From Paenibacillus sp. FSL R7-0204 (lineage in GTDB: Bacteria; Bacillota; Bacilli; Paenibacillales; Paenibacillaceae): DNA of 64,000 bases. The stretch's first letter is position 1, and each line of letters begins with the position of its first letter. The notes beneath the pieces were generated by a model that was not told where the DNA came from, did no database searches, and worked only from the letters and a program-made list of their open reading frames with translations. This document shows, in pieces, positions 35,253-44,021 of the stretch. A program made the position numbers and the translations under genes. The stretch covers positions 5,332,001-5,396,000 of the forward strand of contig NZ_JBBOCA010000001.1 in the NCBI RefSeq assembly GCF_038002225.1, read 5' to 3'.

Positions 35253-35912
35253 TTATTGGTTCAAATCCGGACGTTTACCTGTAACCAGATACACTACACT
35301 CTCGCCAATATTCGTGGCATGGTCGGCAATCCGCTCAATGTAACGGCCAACCAATGTGAGCAGCATCGCCTGATTCACTGTTTCAGGCTTCTGAACCATA
35401 TAAGTGTACAGTTCGTTAATCATCGCGCTGTATAGGCCATCGACCTGATCGTCATCCTGCGCCATTTTGTAGGCCAGATCCGTATTCTCGTCCAGATAAG
35501 ACTGAATAGCCTCCGTGGTCATGATCGTAACCAGCTCAGCCATGCGCGGAATATCCACAAGCGGCTTAATCAGCTGCTGTCCCTGGATGCGCATCGTTAC
35601 CTTGGCTACATCCAGTGCCAGATCACCCATACGCTCCAGATCGCTGGAGATTTTGAAGGCTACAATAATGCGGCGCAGATCCTTCGCCACCGGCTGCTGG
35701 GTGATGATCAGCCGCGAGCCGATCTCCATAATCCGGTCTTCCATGGCGTTCAGCCGCAGGTCCGCTTTGACAATCTCCTGCGCCCGTGCCGTATCAAGGG
35801 TCTGCAGGGCCAGTACCGCACCGTCGAGTGCATCCGTTACATGCTCGCCCATCTGCTGCAGCAGGGAGCGCAGTTCTTCCAGATCTTTATCGAATTCTTT
35901 TCTGCGAATCAT
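35253..35912 (-). CDS. phoU: Phosphate-signalling protein PhoU
   Basis: 219 residues from the ATG at 35912 (MIRRKEFDKDLEELRSLLQQMG). GAGGAGG lies 12 nt upstream; a longer frame from 35960 begins upstream of that site. Two PhoU repeats carry the metal-binding helices (RLNAMEDRIMEIGSRLIITQQPVAKDLRRIIVAFKISSDLERMGDLA and a second copy around RYIERIADHATNIGESVVYL). PhoU links the Pst phosphate transporter to the PhoR kinase. It follows pstB by 80 bp. Confidence 0.95.
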   Translation of the reverse strand: MIRRKEFDKDLEELRSLLQQMGEHVTDALDGAVLALQTLDTARAQEIVKADLRLNAMEDRIMEIGSRLIITQQPVAKDLRRIIVAFKISSDLERMGDLALDVAKVTMRIQGQQLIKPLVDIPRMAELVTIMTTEAIQSYLDENTDLAYKMAQDDDQVDGLYSAMINELYTYMVQKPETVNQAMLLTLVGRYIERIADHATNIGESVVYLVTGKRPDLNQ

Positions 35913-35992
35913 ATCGAAAGTGATCCTCCTCACAAACATTTGGTCATATCGGGTGAACAAGAGTGAACCTAAGACTTACCAATCAGCCAATC

Positions 35993-36748
35993 TTAGCCGA
36001 AGCGGCCGGAAATATAGTCTTCTGTGCGGGAATCCTTAGGGTTCGAGAACAGCAGCTCCGTGTCCGCAGCCTCCACAATAACACCGTTCAGGAAAAATAC
36101 AGTGCGTCCCGATACCCGGGCGGCCTGATGCATATTATGCGTGACCATTACAATCGTATACTTATCCCGCAGCTCCTGGACCAGCTCCTCAATCTTGAGT
36201 GTGGACACCGGGTCTAGCGCTGAAGTCGCCTCATCCATCAGCAGAATATCCGGCTGTACGGCAAGGGCTCTGGCAATACAGAGACGCTGCTGCTGGCCAC
36301 CGGACAGGCTTAAGGCAGACTTCTTGAGGAAATCCTTCACTTCCTCCCAGAGCGCAGACTGGCGCAGGCTTTGCTCTACAAGGACATCCAGCTCGGCCTT
36401 GCTCTTCACACCATGCAGGCGCGGGCCATAAGCCACGTTATCATAGATCGACTTGGGAAAAGGATTGGGCTGCTGGAACACCATCCCCACCTGCTTTCGC
36501 AGACTCTCCACTTCGATCTCGTCGCTGTAGATGTTTTTGCCGCCGATATTTACTTTACCTTCAATACGCGTTCCGGGAATCATGTCGTTCATACGGTTAA
36601 GGGTACGCAGCAGTGTGGATTTCCCGCAGCCGGAGGGTCCGATAAAAGCGGTCACCTGCTTCTCCGGAATCTGCAAATCCACGTTCTTCAGGGCATGGAA
36701 TGACTCATAGTAGAGATCTAGCTTCTCTATGTCAATGATGGATTTCAT
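35993..36748 (-). CDS. pstB: Phosphate ABC transporter ATPase PstB
   Basis: 251 residues from the ATG at 36748 ([20 protein letters not shown]). Walker A is GPSGCGKST, the signature is [16 protein letters not shown], Walker B is [19 protein letters not shown] lies 13 nt upstream. The partner genes pstS, pstC and pstA are not next to it, which is unusual, since pst genes normally form one operon. A Pho box precedes the gene. Confidence 0.95.
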   Translation of the reverse strand: MKSIIDIEKLDLYYESFHALKNVDLQIPEKQVTAFIGPSGCGKSTLLRTLNRMNDMIPGTRIEGKVNIGGKNIYSDEIEVESLRKQVGMVFQQPNPFPKSIYDNVAYGPRLHGVKSKAELDVLVEQSLRQSALWEEVKDFLKKSALSLSGGQQQRLCIARALAVQPDILLMDEATSALDPVSTLKIEELVQELRDKYTIVMVTHNMHQAARVSGRTVFFLNGVIVEAADTELLFSNPKDSRTEDYISGRFG

Positions 36749-36801
36749 TAGTTTCTGTTGTCTCCTTCTCATCATCTTCGTTCCCCATGATAAGCTTTCA
36801 G

Positions 36802-36840
36802 TGTAAATAGAGCTCCAGAGAATTGTTAACGCAGTGTAAA
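36802..36840 (-). promoter_or_regulatory. Pho box upstream of pstB
   Basis: On the minus strand TTTACA, 5 bp, TTAACA, then a further TTTACA 22 bp downstream of the second copy. The 11-bp phase is that of PhoP-binding repeats TT(A/T/C)ACA. It lies about 55-90 bp before the pstB start, so phosphate starvation should induce pstB-phoU on their own. Confidence 0.7.
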
Positions 36841-36893
36841 AATCCTTGTGTAGTAAGACAGGTGTCGGAGGAGAAGGTGCTTATCTTGTGAAA

Positions 36894-36928
36894 AGAACAC
36901 CGCCATATTAGATGACAGGTGTTCTCTT
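36894..36928 (-). terminator. Hairpin overlapping the phoP stop
   Basis: Arms AGAACACC and GGTGTTCT with a 16-nt loop, then TTTTC on the minus strand. The stem overlaps the last codons of phoP. A weak terminator or attenuator between phoP and pstB. Confidence 0.45.
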
Positions 36929-37636
36929 CTTGTTGACGACCAGTTTGTAACCCACCCCGCGGATGGAATCGATATGCACGGATTCAGGGTCAAGCTCCAG
37001 CTTCTTGCGCAAGGAGCTGACATGCACATCAACGGTACGCTGGCCTCCGATATAGTCGAAGCCCCAGACCGCATTCATCAGATCATCCCGCGTCAGAACG
37101 ACGCCCGGCTTGCGGGCCAGATACAGCAGCACTTCAAATTCCTTCGGCCGCAGATTGATGCTCTGTCCGCCCAGCGAGACTTCATAACGCTCGGGGTAGA
37201 TCTCCAGCTGTCCGAGAATAATCGTCGATGCAGACACCGCCGTCTCGGGCGGAGCTTCTTCGGCAATGCCGGAGATCCGCCGCAGCACTGCGCTGACCCG
37301 GGCAAGCAGCTCGGATACGCCGAAGGGCTTCGTAATATAGTCATCCGCCCCGGACTTCAGCCCGCGGACGACATCCTCCTCCGCATTCTTGGCCGTCAGC
37401 ACTATAACCGGTGTGCGGATGCCTTGTCCACGCAATTTATCCAGAATGTCAATGCCGTTCATGCCGGGCAGCATCAGATCCAGTACGATCAATTCAAAAG
37501 GTTCTCTAGTCGCACGGTCATATCCTGCCGTTCCATGATCCTCCACCGTCACCTCGTAGCCTTCCTGTGTCAGATTATAAGACAGCAGCCGGGCCAGTGT
37601 CGGTTCGTCTTCAATGACAAGCAATCGTTGTGCCAT
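36908..37636 (-). CDS. phoP: Phosphate-response regulator PhoP
   Basis: 242 residues from the ATG at 37636 (MAQRLLVIEDEPTLARLL) with GGGGG upstream. Receiver domain with Asp in LIVLDLMLPGMNG and Lys in YITKPFG; OmpR-type winged helix with LRPKEFEVLLYLARKPGVVLTRDDLM, VDVHVSSLRKKLE and IRGVGYKLV. It activates or represses phosphate genes through Pho boxes. A Pho box lies 70 bp upstream. The kinase gene comes before it, the reverse of the B. subtilis order. Confidence 0.93.
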   Translation of the reverse strand: MAQRLLVIEDEPTLARLLSYNLTQEGYEVTVEDHGTAGYDRATREPFELIVLDLMLPGMNGIDILDKLRGQGIRTPVIVLTAKNAEEDVVRGLKSGADDYITKPFGVSELLARVSAVLRRISGIAEEAPPETAVSASTIILGQLEIYPERYEVSLGGQSINLRPKEFEVLLYLARKPGVVLTRDDLMNAVWGFDYIGGQRTVDVHVSSLRKKLELDPESVHIDSIRGVGYKLVVNKKRTPVI

Positions 37637-37705
37637 AGGTTCCCCCGTCTTTTCATAGGTTATTAATTTTACAAAACTGCACACATGCACATCATAGCAC
37701 CACAA

Positions 37706-37722
37706 TGTTAACTTAGTGTAAA
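37706..37722 (-). promoter_or_regulatory. Pho box upstream of phoP
   Basis: On the minus strand TTTACA, 5 bp, TTAACA, the same arrangement as before pstB. It lies between phoR and phoP, so phoP probably has its own autoregulated promoter. Confidence 0.65.
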
Positions 37723-37756
37723 ATCATAAATTTATTCTCTATTAGACTCCGCAGGG

Positions 37757-39550
37757 TTATTGATTCTCTTCCTGAAGCAGCGGCAAATCCAGGATGAATG
37801 AGCTGCCGATGCCCAGATCGCTCTCTACGTTAATAGACCCGCGATGCAGCTCGACCAGATGCTTCACAATGGATAGACCGAGGCCGGTTCCGCCGGAGCT
37901 TCTGGAGCGGGCTTTGTCCACCCGGTAAAAGCGTTCAAAGATCCGGGGCAGATCCTTGCGCGGAATCCCCATCCCCGTATCACTGACTGTAAAGCGTACG
38001 CTCTCGGTGCCATCCTTCTTCTGGATGCTCACTGCGGTCACTCTGACATTGCCCCCGTCCTGGGTGTAATTGATCGCATTGGAGAGCAGATTCATGAAAA
38101 TCTGGCGCAGCTTGTCTTCATCTCCCTCAATGAATAGCTCCGCAGGCACATCCGAGCTGAGCGTAATCTTCTTCTTCTCCGCTACCTTGCTGAGCGTCTC
38201 CAGTACGGAGCCGAAGAATTCGATCAGATGAACCGGGGAGCATTCCAGCTGAACGCGTTTGGATTCGATTTTGGACAGCTCCAGGATATCGCCGATCAGG
38301 CGGTTCAGCCGTTCGTTCTCATCGTAGATAATCTGCAAAAACGAACGCGCCGTCTTCTCATCCGTAACGCCCCCGCCCAGGAGGGTCTCGGCGAAGCCTT
38401 TTACCGCAGCGACAGGGGTCTTCAGCTCATGGGAGACATTGGCGACGAATTCGCTGCGCATTTTCTCAAGTCTGCGGATCTCTGTAACCTCCTGAAGAAG
38501 GAACAGCATCCCCCGGGAGCAGCCGTCCTGGATCATCGGCACCCCGTCCAGACGCACAATCCGCTCCACCGGATTATAGATGCTGCGCTCCTCGTGAATA
38601 GGTACACCTGCGGACACTCCATCATCAATCAGCCGGGTCAGCTCATAATGATGCTTAATCTCCTTATAAGAATGTCCGGTCATCTCGCTGTGCTTCACAT
38701 CGAGCAGCCGTTCGGCGGCCCGGTTGAGCAGGGCAATCTCCCCTTCAGCGTTAATCATCACGATGCCGCCGGTCATATTGTCGAGTACACTCTGCAGCAG
38801 GTCCTCATTGTCGCGGATGGTCTTCAGTTGGGCCTGGAGACTGTCGGCCATCGCGTTGATGGCTGTAGCCAGCTGGCCGATCTCATCCTTGCGCTTCATG
38901 GGCACCCGGGCATCGTAATCAAGATCAGTAATCCGCCGCGCCACTCTGGTGATCTGCTCCAGCGGTGAGGTCATACTGGAAGCCACCTTGTAGCTCACCA
39001 AGGTTGCGGCAATGAACAGCAGCACCAGCCCCCCTGCCATGATCATCCACGCCCGGTTCAGTCCTTCGGATACGGTATCTAGCCCCATCGATAGCCGGAT
39101 ATACCCGTCAAAGCCCTGATCCGAAGACACGGAACCTGCCACATACATCATTTCACGGTCTAATGTATCACTGTAACGGATCGCACGGCCAATCCCTTCC
39201 TTCGCGGCCAGCAGCTCCTCTTCGCGGGTAGAGTGGTTGTCCATCTCGCGCGGATTCTTCTCCGAATCCCCAATGACCCGGCCTTGCTTCGTAATGAAGG
39301 TGACACGTGATCCGGTCAAGACGGATATCCTCTCTGCCTGTTCTGTATAGTAGTTCAGGGCATCCGGGCTGCTGGTATCCATGAATGAGAAGGTGCCGGA
39401 GAGCAGCTTTATTTCCCGGGACATGTTTTCTTCCAGCACGGAAATATGCGAATCCTTGAACAGCTGAGCCATGGTGATCCCGGCCCCGGTCATTGATATT
39501 CCTATCAATGCCATAAGTATGATGGTAAGTCGAATGCGGAATGGTTTCAT
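37757..39550 (-). CDS. phoR: Phosphate sensor kinase PhoR
   Basis: 597 residues from the ATG at 39550 (MKPFRIRLTIILMALIGISM), which has GAGG upstream. Parts in order: membrane segment 8-28; extracellular sensor (to about 155); membrane segment MIMAGGLVLLFIAATLVSY; HAMP; PAS (NEDLLQSVLDNMTGGIVMINAEG); HisKA with NVSHELKTPVAAVKGFAETLL; ATPase with NLLSNAINYT, VSDTGMGIP and GGTGLGLSIVKHLVELH. The open frame continues upstream to 39892 without family features and is not used. Partner of PhoP. Confidence 0.92.
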   Translation of the reverse strand: MKPFRIRLTIILMALIGISMTGAGITMAQLFKDSHISVLEENMSREIKLLSGTFSFMDTSSPDALNYYTEQAERISVLTGSRVTFITKQGRVIGDSEKNPREMDNHSTREEELLAAKEGIGRAIRYSDTLDREMMYVAGSVSSDQGFDGYIRLSMGLDTVSEGLNRAWMIMAGGLVLLFIAATLVSYKVASSMTSPLEQITRVARRITDLDYDARVPMKRKDEIGQLATAINAMADSLQAQLKTIRDNEDLLQSVLDNMTGGIVMINAEGEIALLNRAAERLLDVKHSEMTGHSYKEIKHHYELTRLIDDGVSAGVPIHEERSIYNPVERIVRLDGVPMIQDGCSRGMLFLLQEVTEIRRLEKMRSEFVANVSHELKTPVAAVKGFAETLLGGGVTDEKTARSFLQIIYDENERLNRLIGDILELSKIESKRVQLECSPVHLIEFFGSVLETLSKVAEKKKITLSSDVPAELFIEGDEDKLRQIFMNLLSNAINYTQDGGNVRVTAVSIQKKDGTESVRFTVSDTGMGIPRKDLPRIFERFYRVDKARSRSSGGTGLGLSIVKHLVELHRGSINVESDLGIGSSFILDLPLLQEENQ

Positions 39551-39993
39551 CTGCGGCGGTCCTCTTCCCTCGTGTAAATGTCCATGAGAACACTCTACCT
39601 GCATTTTCGCCAAAATACCAGTTCCGGCGGCGATTATCAACGGGGTGTAAAATGTGGGCTCAGCGGGATGCGGGGGCTGGGAGGAAGCGCCAGGCAGGAT
39701 TGGGATATTAAGTCGAGGGAGGAGCGATATCTGAGATCCAAGAGCCTGGGCCGAGGATGGAGCGCTGTGGGATCTATAATGGACGCTCCGCAAACGGACC
39801 GTTGTTCCGATCGCTGTTGTGTCCAGATTTTTATTATTTTTACCTGATCGGTGAAAATCCGGACACAAAGGCGAACGCTGCCGCTTCTCCACAATCAGTC
39901 CGCCCGCTGCGCTGTTTGAGAGTGGGAGTTACAGTAAACCTTGTATACCTCAAACCCCCGCATACATTTAGCTCGTGCACCCTCGCTCCAGCG
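39551..39993. other. Intergenic region upstream of phoR
   Basis: About 440 bp without a gene. It holds an inverted repeat GGAGCG/CGCTCC near 39760-39788, the long inverted repeat at 39811-39874 and a degenerate leading unit of the 51-bp array (about 39960). The phoR promoter must be here but is not obvious. Confidence 0.45.
39811..39874. repeat. Inverted repeat with 21-bp arms
   Basis: TTGTGTCC-GATTTT pairs with AAAATC-GGACACAA with one mismatch between the blocks. The pairing is extended by TCGC/GCGA past a 2-nt bulge; the loop is 22 nt and AT-rich. Arms this long suggest an RNA hairpin or a small mobile-repeat relic, in the region before phoR. Confidence 0.55.
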
Positions 39994-40350
39994 CATTGTA
40001 ATCGGTTTTCCGATTACATTTGGCTCGCTCACCCCCGACCGGAGCATTGTAATCGGTTTTCCGATTACATTTGGCTCGCTCACCCCCGACCGGAGCATTG
40101 TAATCGGTTTTCCGATTACATTTGGCTCGTTTACCCCCGACCGGAGCATTGTAATCGGTTTTTCGATTACATTTGGCTCGTTCACCCCCGACCGGAGCAT
40201 TGTAATCGGTTTTCCGATTACATTTGGCTCGCTCACCCCCGACCAGCGCATTGTAATCAGTTTTTCGATTACATTTGGCTCGCTCACCCCCGACCGGCGC
40301 ATTGTAATCGGTTTTTCGATTACATTTGATCCGCTTACCTTACCAACCAG
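39994..40350. repeat. Tandem array of seven 51-bp hairpin units
   Basis: Units start at 39994, 40045, 40096, 40147, 40198, 40249 and 40300. Each carries arms TGTAATCGG and CCGATTACA around TTTT. A variant with loop GTTTTT keeps 8 bp of pairing. The spacer ATTTGGCTCGCTCACC with CCCGACCGG follows in nearly all units. Because 51 is a multiple of three, open frames run through on both strands, but they have no binding site and encode only the repeat. The array lies between phoR and the amylase terminator. Confidence 0.92.
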
Positions 40351-40352
40351 AA

Positions 40353-40394
40353 AACGCCCTCCTAAATGGCGACCCACCATTTAGAAAAGGCGTT
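40353..40394 (-). terminator. Terminator of the amylase gene
   Basis: Outer arms AACGCC/GGCGTT and inner arms CTAAATGG/CCATTTAG; on the minus strand TTTTC follows. It begins about 28 nt after the amylase stop. Confidence 0.75.
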
Positions 40395-40422
40395 ACTGCT
40401 TGTTACTTACAAGCTACAAGCG

Positions 40423-43422
40423 CTACTGATCCTTCCAGCGCTGCACACTTAACGTCACCGTCTGTGCACCACCTGCGGGCGTAAGCGTACGGTTCGCAAT
40501 GTCCGCTCCGCTGGAGGCAGTCTCTACCGTGCCCCAGCTGCCGCGCGTCAGCTTATACGTCACGGCGCTGCCTGCCGGAAGGTTAACGGTGATGGAATAG
40601 ACGCCGTCACTGCCACGGGTCAACAGGTAGGCCGAATCTGCCGCATTCCAGCTGTTGAACGAACCCGTAAGATAGACCTGAGCATTCGCTGGAGTCGAAC
40701 CCGGAACGCTAACCCGGAAGGTTACGCTGTCTGCCTGCGGTTCCCCGGAGGTCAAGCTTCCCCCAACCAGACTCGAGCTGCCGCTACCAAAATGATAGTT
40801 ATTCCCGCCATTGTTATCCCACGTCCCGCTGCCGTTATTAAAGGCTGCGGTCAGGCCCGTGGCGCTGCCGAGCGGAAGGGTAATGGACTTGTAGCCGCTG
40901 AAGGCAGAGGTCTGCATCTGCACACCCGGTGAAGTCGTCCAGGTGGTTGCGCCGTCCAGCTTGTAATGGATATAGGAGTTACTGAAGGCCGTATTCTTGT
41001 AATAGATCGTAGCGGTGTTGCCTGCCGGTGTGGCGGTTGGCACAGGTGTCGCCGTTGGTGCTACGGTTGGTGATGCTGTTGGAGTTGCGGTCGGCGCTAC
41101 AGTTGGTGTAGCAGTCGGTGCTACGGTTGGTGCCACCGTAGGCGTCACGGTCGGTGCTACGGTTGGTGTAGCAGTCGGCGTTGCCGTTGGCGTTACCGGA
41201 CCGCCTGCCTGGATATTGCCTGTAGGCGTATAGGTCCAGGTGCCAGTGCCGAACAGATAATTGCTGCCGCCATTGCTGTCCCAGGTGCCGCTGCCGTTAT
41301 TGAAGCAGGCTTCGAGCTGGGTGGCTGCGCCGATGTTAATGGTGACTTTGTTATAACCTGCTACCTCGGCGGCCGGAATGGCTACACCCGGAGATGTCGT
41401 CCAAGTCCCACCGACTGGGCGGTAATGAATGTACGGATTGGTGTAACCCTGCTTGTAGTAGATTGTCACACTGTTACCGGCAGGGGTAACGATCAGAGCG
41501 GCTGCGCTGAAGGCCGACAGATTCATGGCGGCATCATACGCTTTTACCGTATAGGAATAATTCGTGCTGCCTACAAGTCCGTTATCTGTAAAAGAGGTCG
41601 TAGCCGAAGTCCCGATCTTCACTCCATTGCGGTAGATTTCATACCCGCTCACCCCGACATTATCGGTGGATGCTGACCAGGACACCAGCGCGCTGGAGGC
41701 ATTCTGTACAGTTGCTGTTACATTTCCCGGAACACTTGGTGCTTGCGTATCGGTTACCGGCTGTGTTTTGGAGTAGATTTTGGCCGAATTGGCGCCTAGT
41801 GTAATTGTAATTTGCTTACCGGTAACACCGCCCGCCTGCACGGTCACAGTATCGGAGGGGTTCAGTTGGTTCACCAGAACCGTACCTGCGGTAAGCGTGC
41901 TTTCGGCGCGCAGCGGCAGCGTCACAGTCTGTGATCCGCCGGATGCATTACTGAATGCGGAGATGACCTCCTGGCCGACATTCATGCCGGTGTCAATCCG
42001 CCGGGAGAAGGCGTACAGATTCTGTGCGGACCACATTTCGCGCTGGGTGCCGGTGCGCAGGGCCGGGTTGTTTTTGCGGATCTCGTTCAGCTTGGCTACA
42101 TGCTTGAAGGTACTGGCATTCTCATTGAAATAATTCTCCAGCACATTGCCGTTTACATCCCGCTTCACCATCGACCAGCGGTTCCACGTATCAGCGATGC
42201 CGCCCGTCATGATCTGCCCGTTGCCGTTGCCCTTGTTCTGCTCCGTTCCCTGGAAGACCACAGGCGTTCCGCGCACGGTGAAAATAAAGGACAGAGCATT
42301 CTGCAGCTTCTCAACACTGCCCCCGGCCTCGGTCAAGAAGCGGTTGCGGTCATGATTGTCGATGAAGGTTACCATATGGTTGGCGTTGCCGCCGTAGTAG
42401 GAATCTTGAGCCAGGGTGCCTTTAATATTCGCGTCAAAAGACTGCCCGTACGCGAAGCTGTTCAGCACGGAGAAGAACAACGGGAAGTCGAGCATTCCCC
42501 ACTCCTTATTGGTACCGACCCAGCGGGAGACGAATTCGGCATTGCCGTCAAAATTCTCCCCAAAAGTATTCACGCCCAGCAAATTCTGCAGCTCGCCGAT
42601 ATCGGTCGGCTTCATCAGCTTGGCTGCATCGACCCGGGCACCGTCTGCTCCCGTATAGTCAAACCAGCCCTTGATCGAGCTGAAGATGGCCTGCTTGGCG
42701 GCAGGAACATCGAAGTCGATATCATCCAGACCGCCCAGATCATGATTCTCCAGATAATCCTGGGCCCACTGATCGTACCGTCCATCGGCAAGAGACCAGT
42801 TAATGTCCCCATTGTGGTGATACCAGGCCGGATTATTGAATGGAGCAGCAGGCTGCAAGGAAGGGATATCATAATAAGCCTGAGTGCCCAGCATGTAATC
42901 GCCGATGTGGTTGGGAACGACATCAATGATCACCTTAATTCCAAGCGCATGCGCGGAGTCTACAAGCTCTTTCAGCTTTTCTTTGGTGCCGAAGTAAGGG
43001 TTGGCCTTGTTCGGATCTTTGACATTGTAGCCGTGGTAGGCAGTGTTCTTGCCTGTACCGTTGTTCTCACGGTTAGTCATCTGCGGCTCGGCTACCGGTG
43101 AGATCCAGATCGCGGTATAGCCCATATTGTGAATATACGGGAGCTTGTCAATGACCCCCTGCCAGTCGCCGCCCTTCATGTAACGGAAATCCTCCTCGGA
43201 GTTCTCCCCGTAGCGTATAGCCGCACCTGTTGCATTATTCGAAGAATCCCCGTCATGGAAGCGGTCAACCATAATCTGATAAATCGTGTCATTCTCGGTT
43301 ACTGTTCCAATGCTGGCTGCTTCCACCTTAGCTTGCGGCAGGACAAACAGATTCATCATGATCGACAATACCGTGGATGTGATTAGAACGGGAACAAGCA
43401 GGCGGTTACGTTTTCTTTTCAT
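40423..43422 (-). CDS. Secreted multidomain alpha-amylase (GH13)
   Basis: 999 residues. Signal peptide at 1-35 (LLVPVLITSTVLSIMMNLFVLPQAKVEA). The GH13 domain has its nucleophile Asp in GARVDAAKLM, the acid/base Glu in NTFGENFDGN and the third acid in TFIDNHDRNRF. After the all-beta domain C come a fibronectin-III domain (APSVPGNVTATVQNASSALVSW), a starch-binding CBM25, a long Pro-Thr linker, a second CBM25 and a C-terminal CBM20-like domain (VYLTGSFNSWNAAD). It degrades raw starch outside the cell. The gene stands alone, with a long leader and a predicted LacI-type operator. Confidence 0.93.
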   Translation of the reverse strand: MKRKRNRLLVPVLITSTVLSIMMNLFVLPQAKVEAASIGTVTENDTIYQIMVDRFHDGDSSNNATGAAIRYGENSEEDFRYMKGGDWQGVIDKLPYIHNMGYTAIWISPVAEPQMTNRENNGTGKNTAYHGYNVKDPNKANPYFGTKEKLKELVDSAHALGIKVIIDVVPNHIGDYMLGTQAYYDIPSLQPAAPFNNPAWYHHNGDINWSLADGRYDQWAQDYLENHDLGGLDDIDFDVPAAKQAIFSSIKGWFDYTGADGARVDAAKLMKPTDIGELQNLLGVNTFGENFDGNAEFVSRWVGTNKEWGMLDFPLFFSVLNSFAYGQSFDANIKGTLAQDSYYGGNANHMVTFIDNHDRNRFLTEAGGSVEKLQNALSFIFTVRGTPVVFQGTEQNKGNGNGQIMTGGIADTWNRWSMVKRDVNGNVLENYFNENASTFKHVAKLNEIRKNNPALRTGTQREMWSAQNLYAFSRRIDTGMNVGQEVISAFSNASGGSQTVTLPLRAESTLTAGTVLVNQLNPSDTVTVQAGGVTGKQITITLGANSAKIYSKTQPVTDTQAPSVPGNVTATVQNASSALVSWSASTDNVGVSGYEIYRNGVKIGTSATTSFTDNGLVGSTNYSYTVKAYDAAMNLSAFSAAALIVTPAGNSVTIYYKQGYTNPYIHYRPVGGTWTTSPGVAIPAAEVAGYNKVTINIGAATQLEACFNNGSGTWDSNGGSNYLFGTGTWTYTPTGNIQAGGPVTPTATPTATPTVAPTVTPTVAPTVAPTATPTVAPTATPTASPTVAPTATPVPTATPAGNTATIYYKNTAFSNSYIHYKLDGATTWTTSPGVQMQTSAFSGYKSITLPLGSATGLTAAFNNGSGTWDNNGGNNYHFGSGSSSLVGGSLTSGEPQADSVTFRVSVPGSTPANAQVYLTGSFNSWNAADSAYLLTRGSDGVYSITVNLPAGSAVTYKLTRGSWGTVETASSGADIANRTLTPAGGAQTVTLSVQRWKDQ

Positions 43423-43730
43423 TCCTCATCTCCCTCTCATGTAAAACCGAATGCAACACTTTGGAGCCAGCGGATACTCTTGCCGTCAATAACTTGAGCT
43501 TTGCTTCAGCTTGATAGTGCATAGGCTGATACTGACTGCTTAGCAGGAGCTTAGCTAGAGCTTAGTAAGAGCTCACGGATGCTTAGCTATAGCTTGCTAA
43601 TGCTTGGCTAAACAATTTGGCTAGAGCTTACATATGCTTAGCCAGACAGTTTGACTAGAGCTCAGCTAGAGTGTGCTAATGCTTAGCTAGATAGTTTCGC
43701 TAGAGCTCAATTTCACAGCTTCAGTGTAAC
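43423..43730. other. Long amylase leader with degenerate TAGAGCT repeats
   Basis: The ~310-nt region between the amylase start and the predicted operator. From about 43520 to 43712 it is built of diverged copies of GCTTAGCTAGA and GCTAGAGCTCA at irregular 34-45-bp steps. No open frame of note. Function unknown; a decayed tandem array is the simplest reading. Confidence 0.5.
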
Positions 43731-43754
43731 AGTGGGGAAACCGGTTTCCCCACT
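43731..43754. promoter_or_regulatory. 24-bp perfect palindrome, predicted LacI-family operator
   Basis: AGTGGGGAAACC is followed directly by its reverse complement. A central CCGG in an AAACCGGTTT core is typical for LacI/GalR-family operators. It begins 3 bp after the predicted -10 element, so a bound repressor would block the amylase promoter. A hairpin function cannot be excluded. Confidence 0.6.
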
Positions 43755-43757
43755 AAA

Positions 43758-43786
43758 AATTAACATGTCCCTGTATGCGCTGTCAA
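43758..43786 (-). promoter_or_regulatory. Predicted amylase promoter
   Basis: On the minus strand TTGACA, a 17-bp spacer and TTAATT. The -35 is perfect, the -10 is weak. It is placed directly before the 24-bp palindrome. Confidence 0.55.
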
Positions 43787-44021
43787 GACATATAAATCAA
43801 ACCTGCCGCCAACCCTTATCCCATATAGGATAACCGCTCTGCAAAAAACACAAAAAATAGTATTCAGCATAAGCTCATACCTGGAAGGAACCATCTGGGA
43901 AGCTGTTTTGGTCCCGTGCCACCCTCTTCCTTTGCTGGTATGATCAACTCGAGGCGGTTGGCGGATTCAGGGGCATTAGTGCTCTTCAGCTACTCTTTTC
44001 CCCGGCTACTCTTTGCCCCCA

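Noticed and set aside
39551..39892. N-terminal extension of PhoR to 711 residues
   Set aside because: The extra part has no PhoR-like features; the ATG at 39550 starts directly before the first membrane segment and has a GAGG upstream.
39757..40384. Open frames of 147-190 codons on both strands through the 51-bp array
   Set aside because: They exist because the unit is a multiple of three without stops. They have no ribosome-binding site and consist only of 17-residue repeats in every frame.
43731..43754. Palindrome as a terminator
   Set aside because: No gene ends nearby on either strand, and it sits just after promoter elements; an operator fits better.
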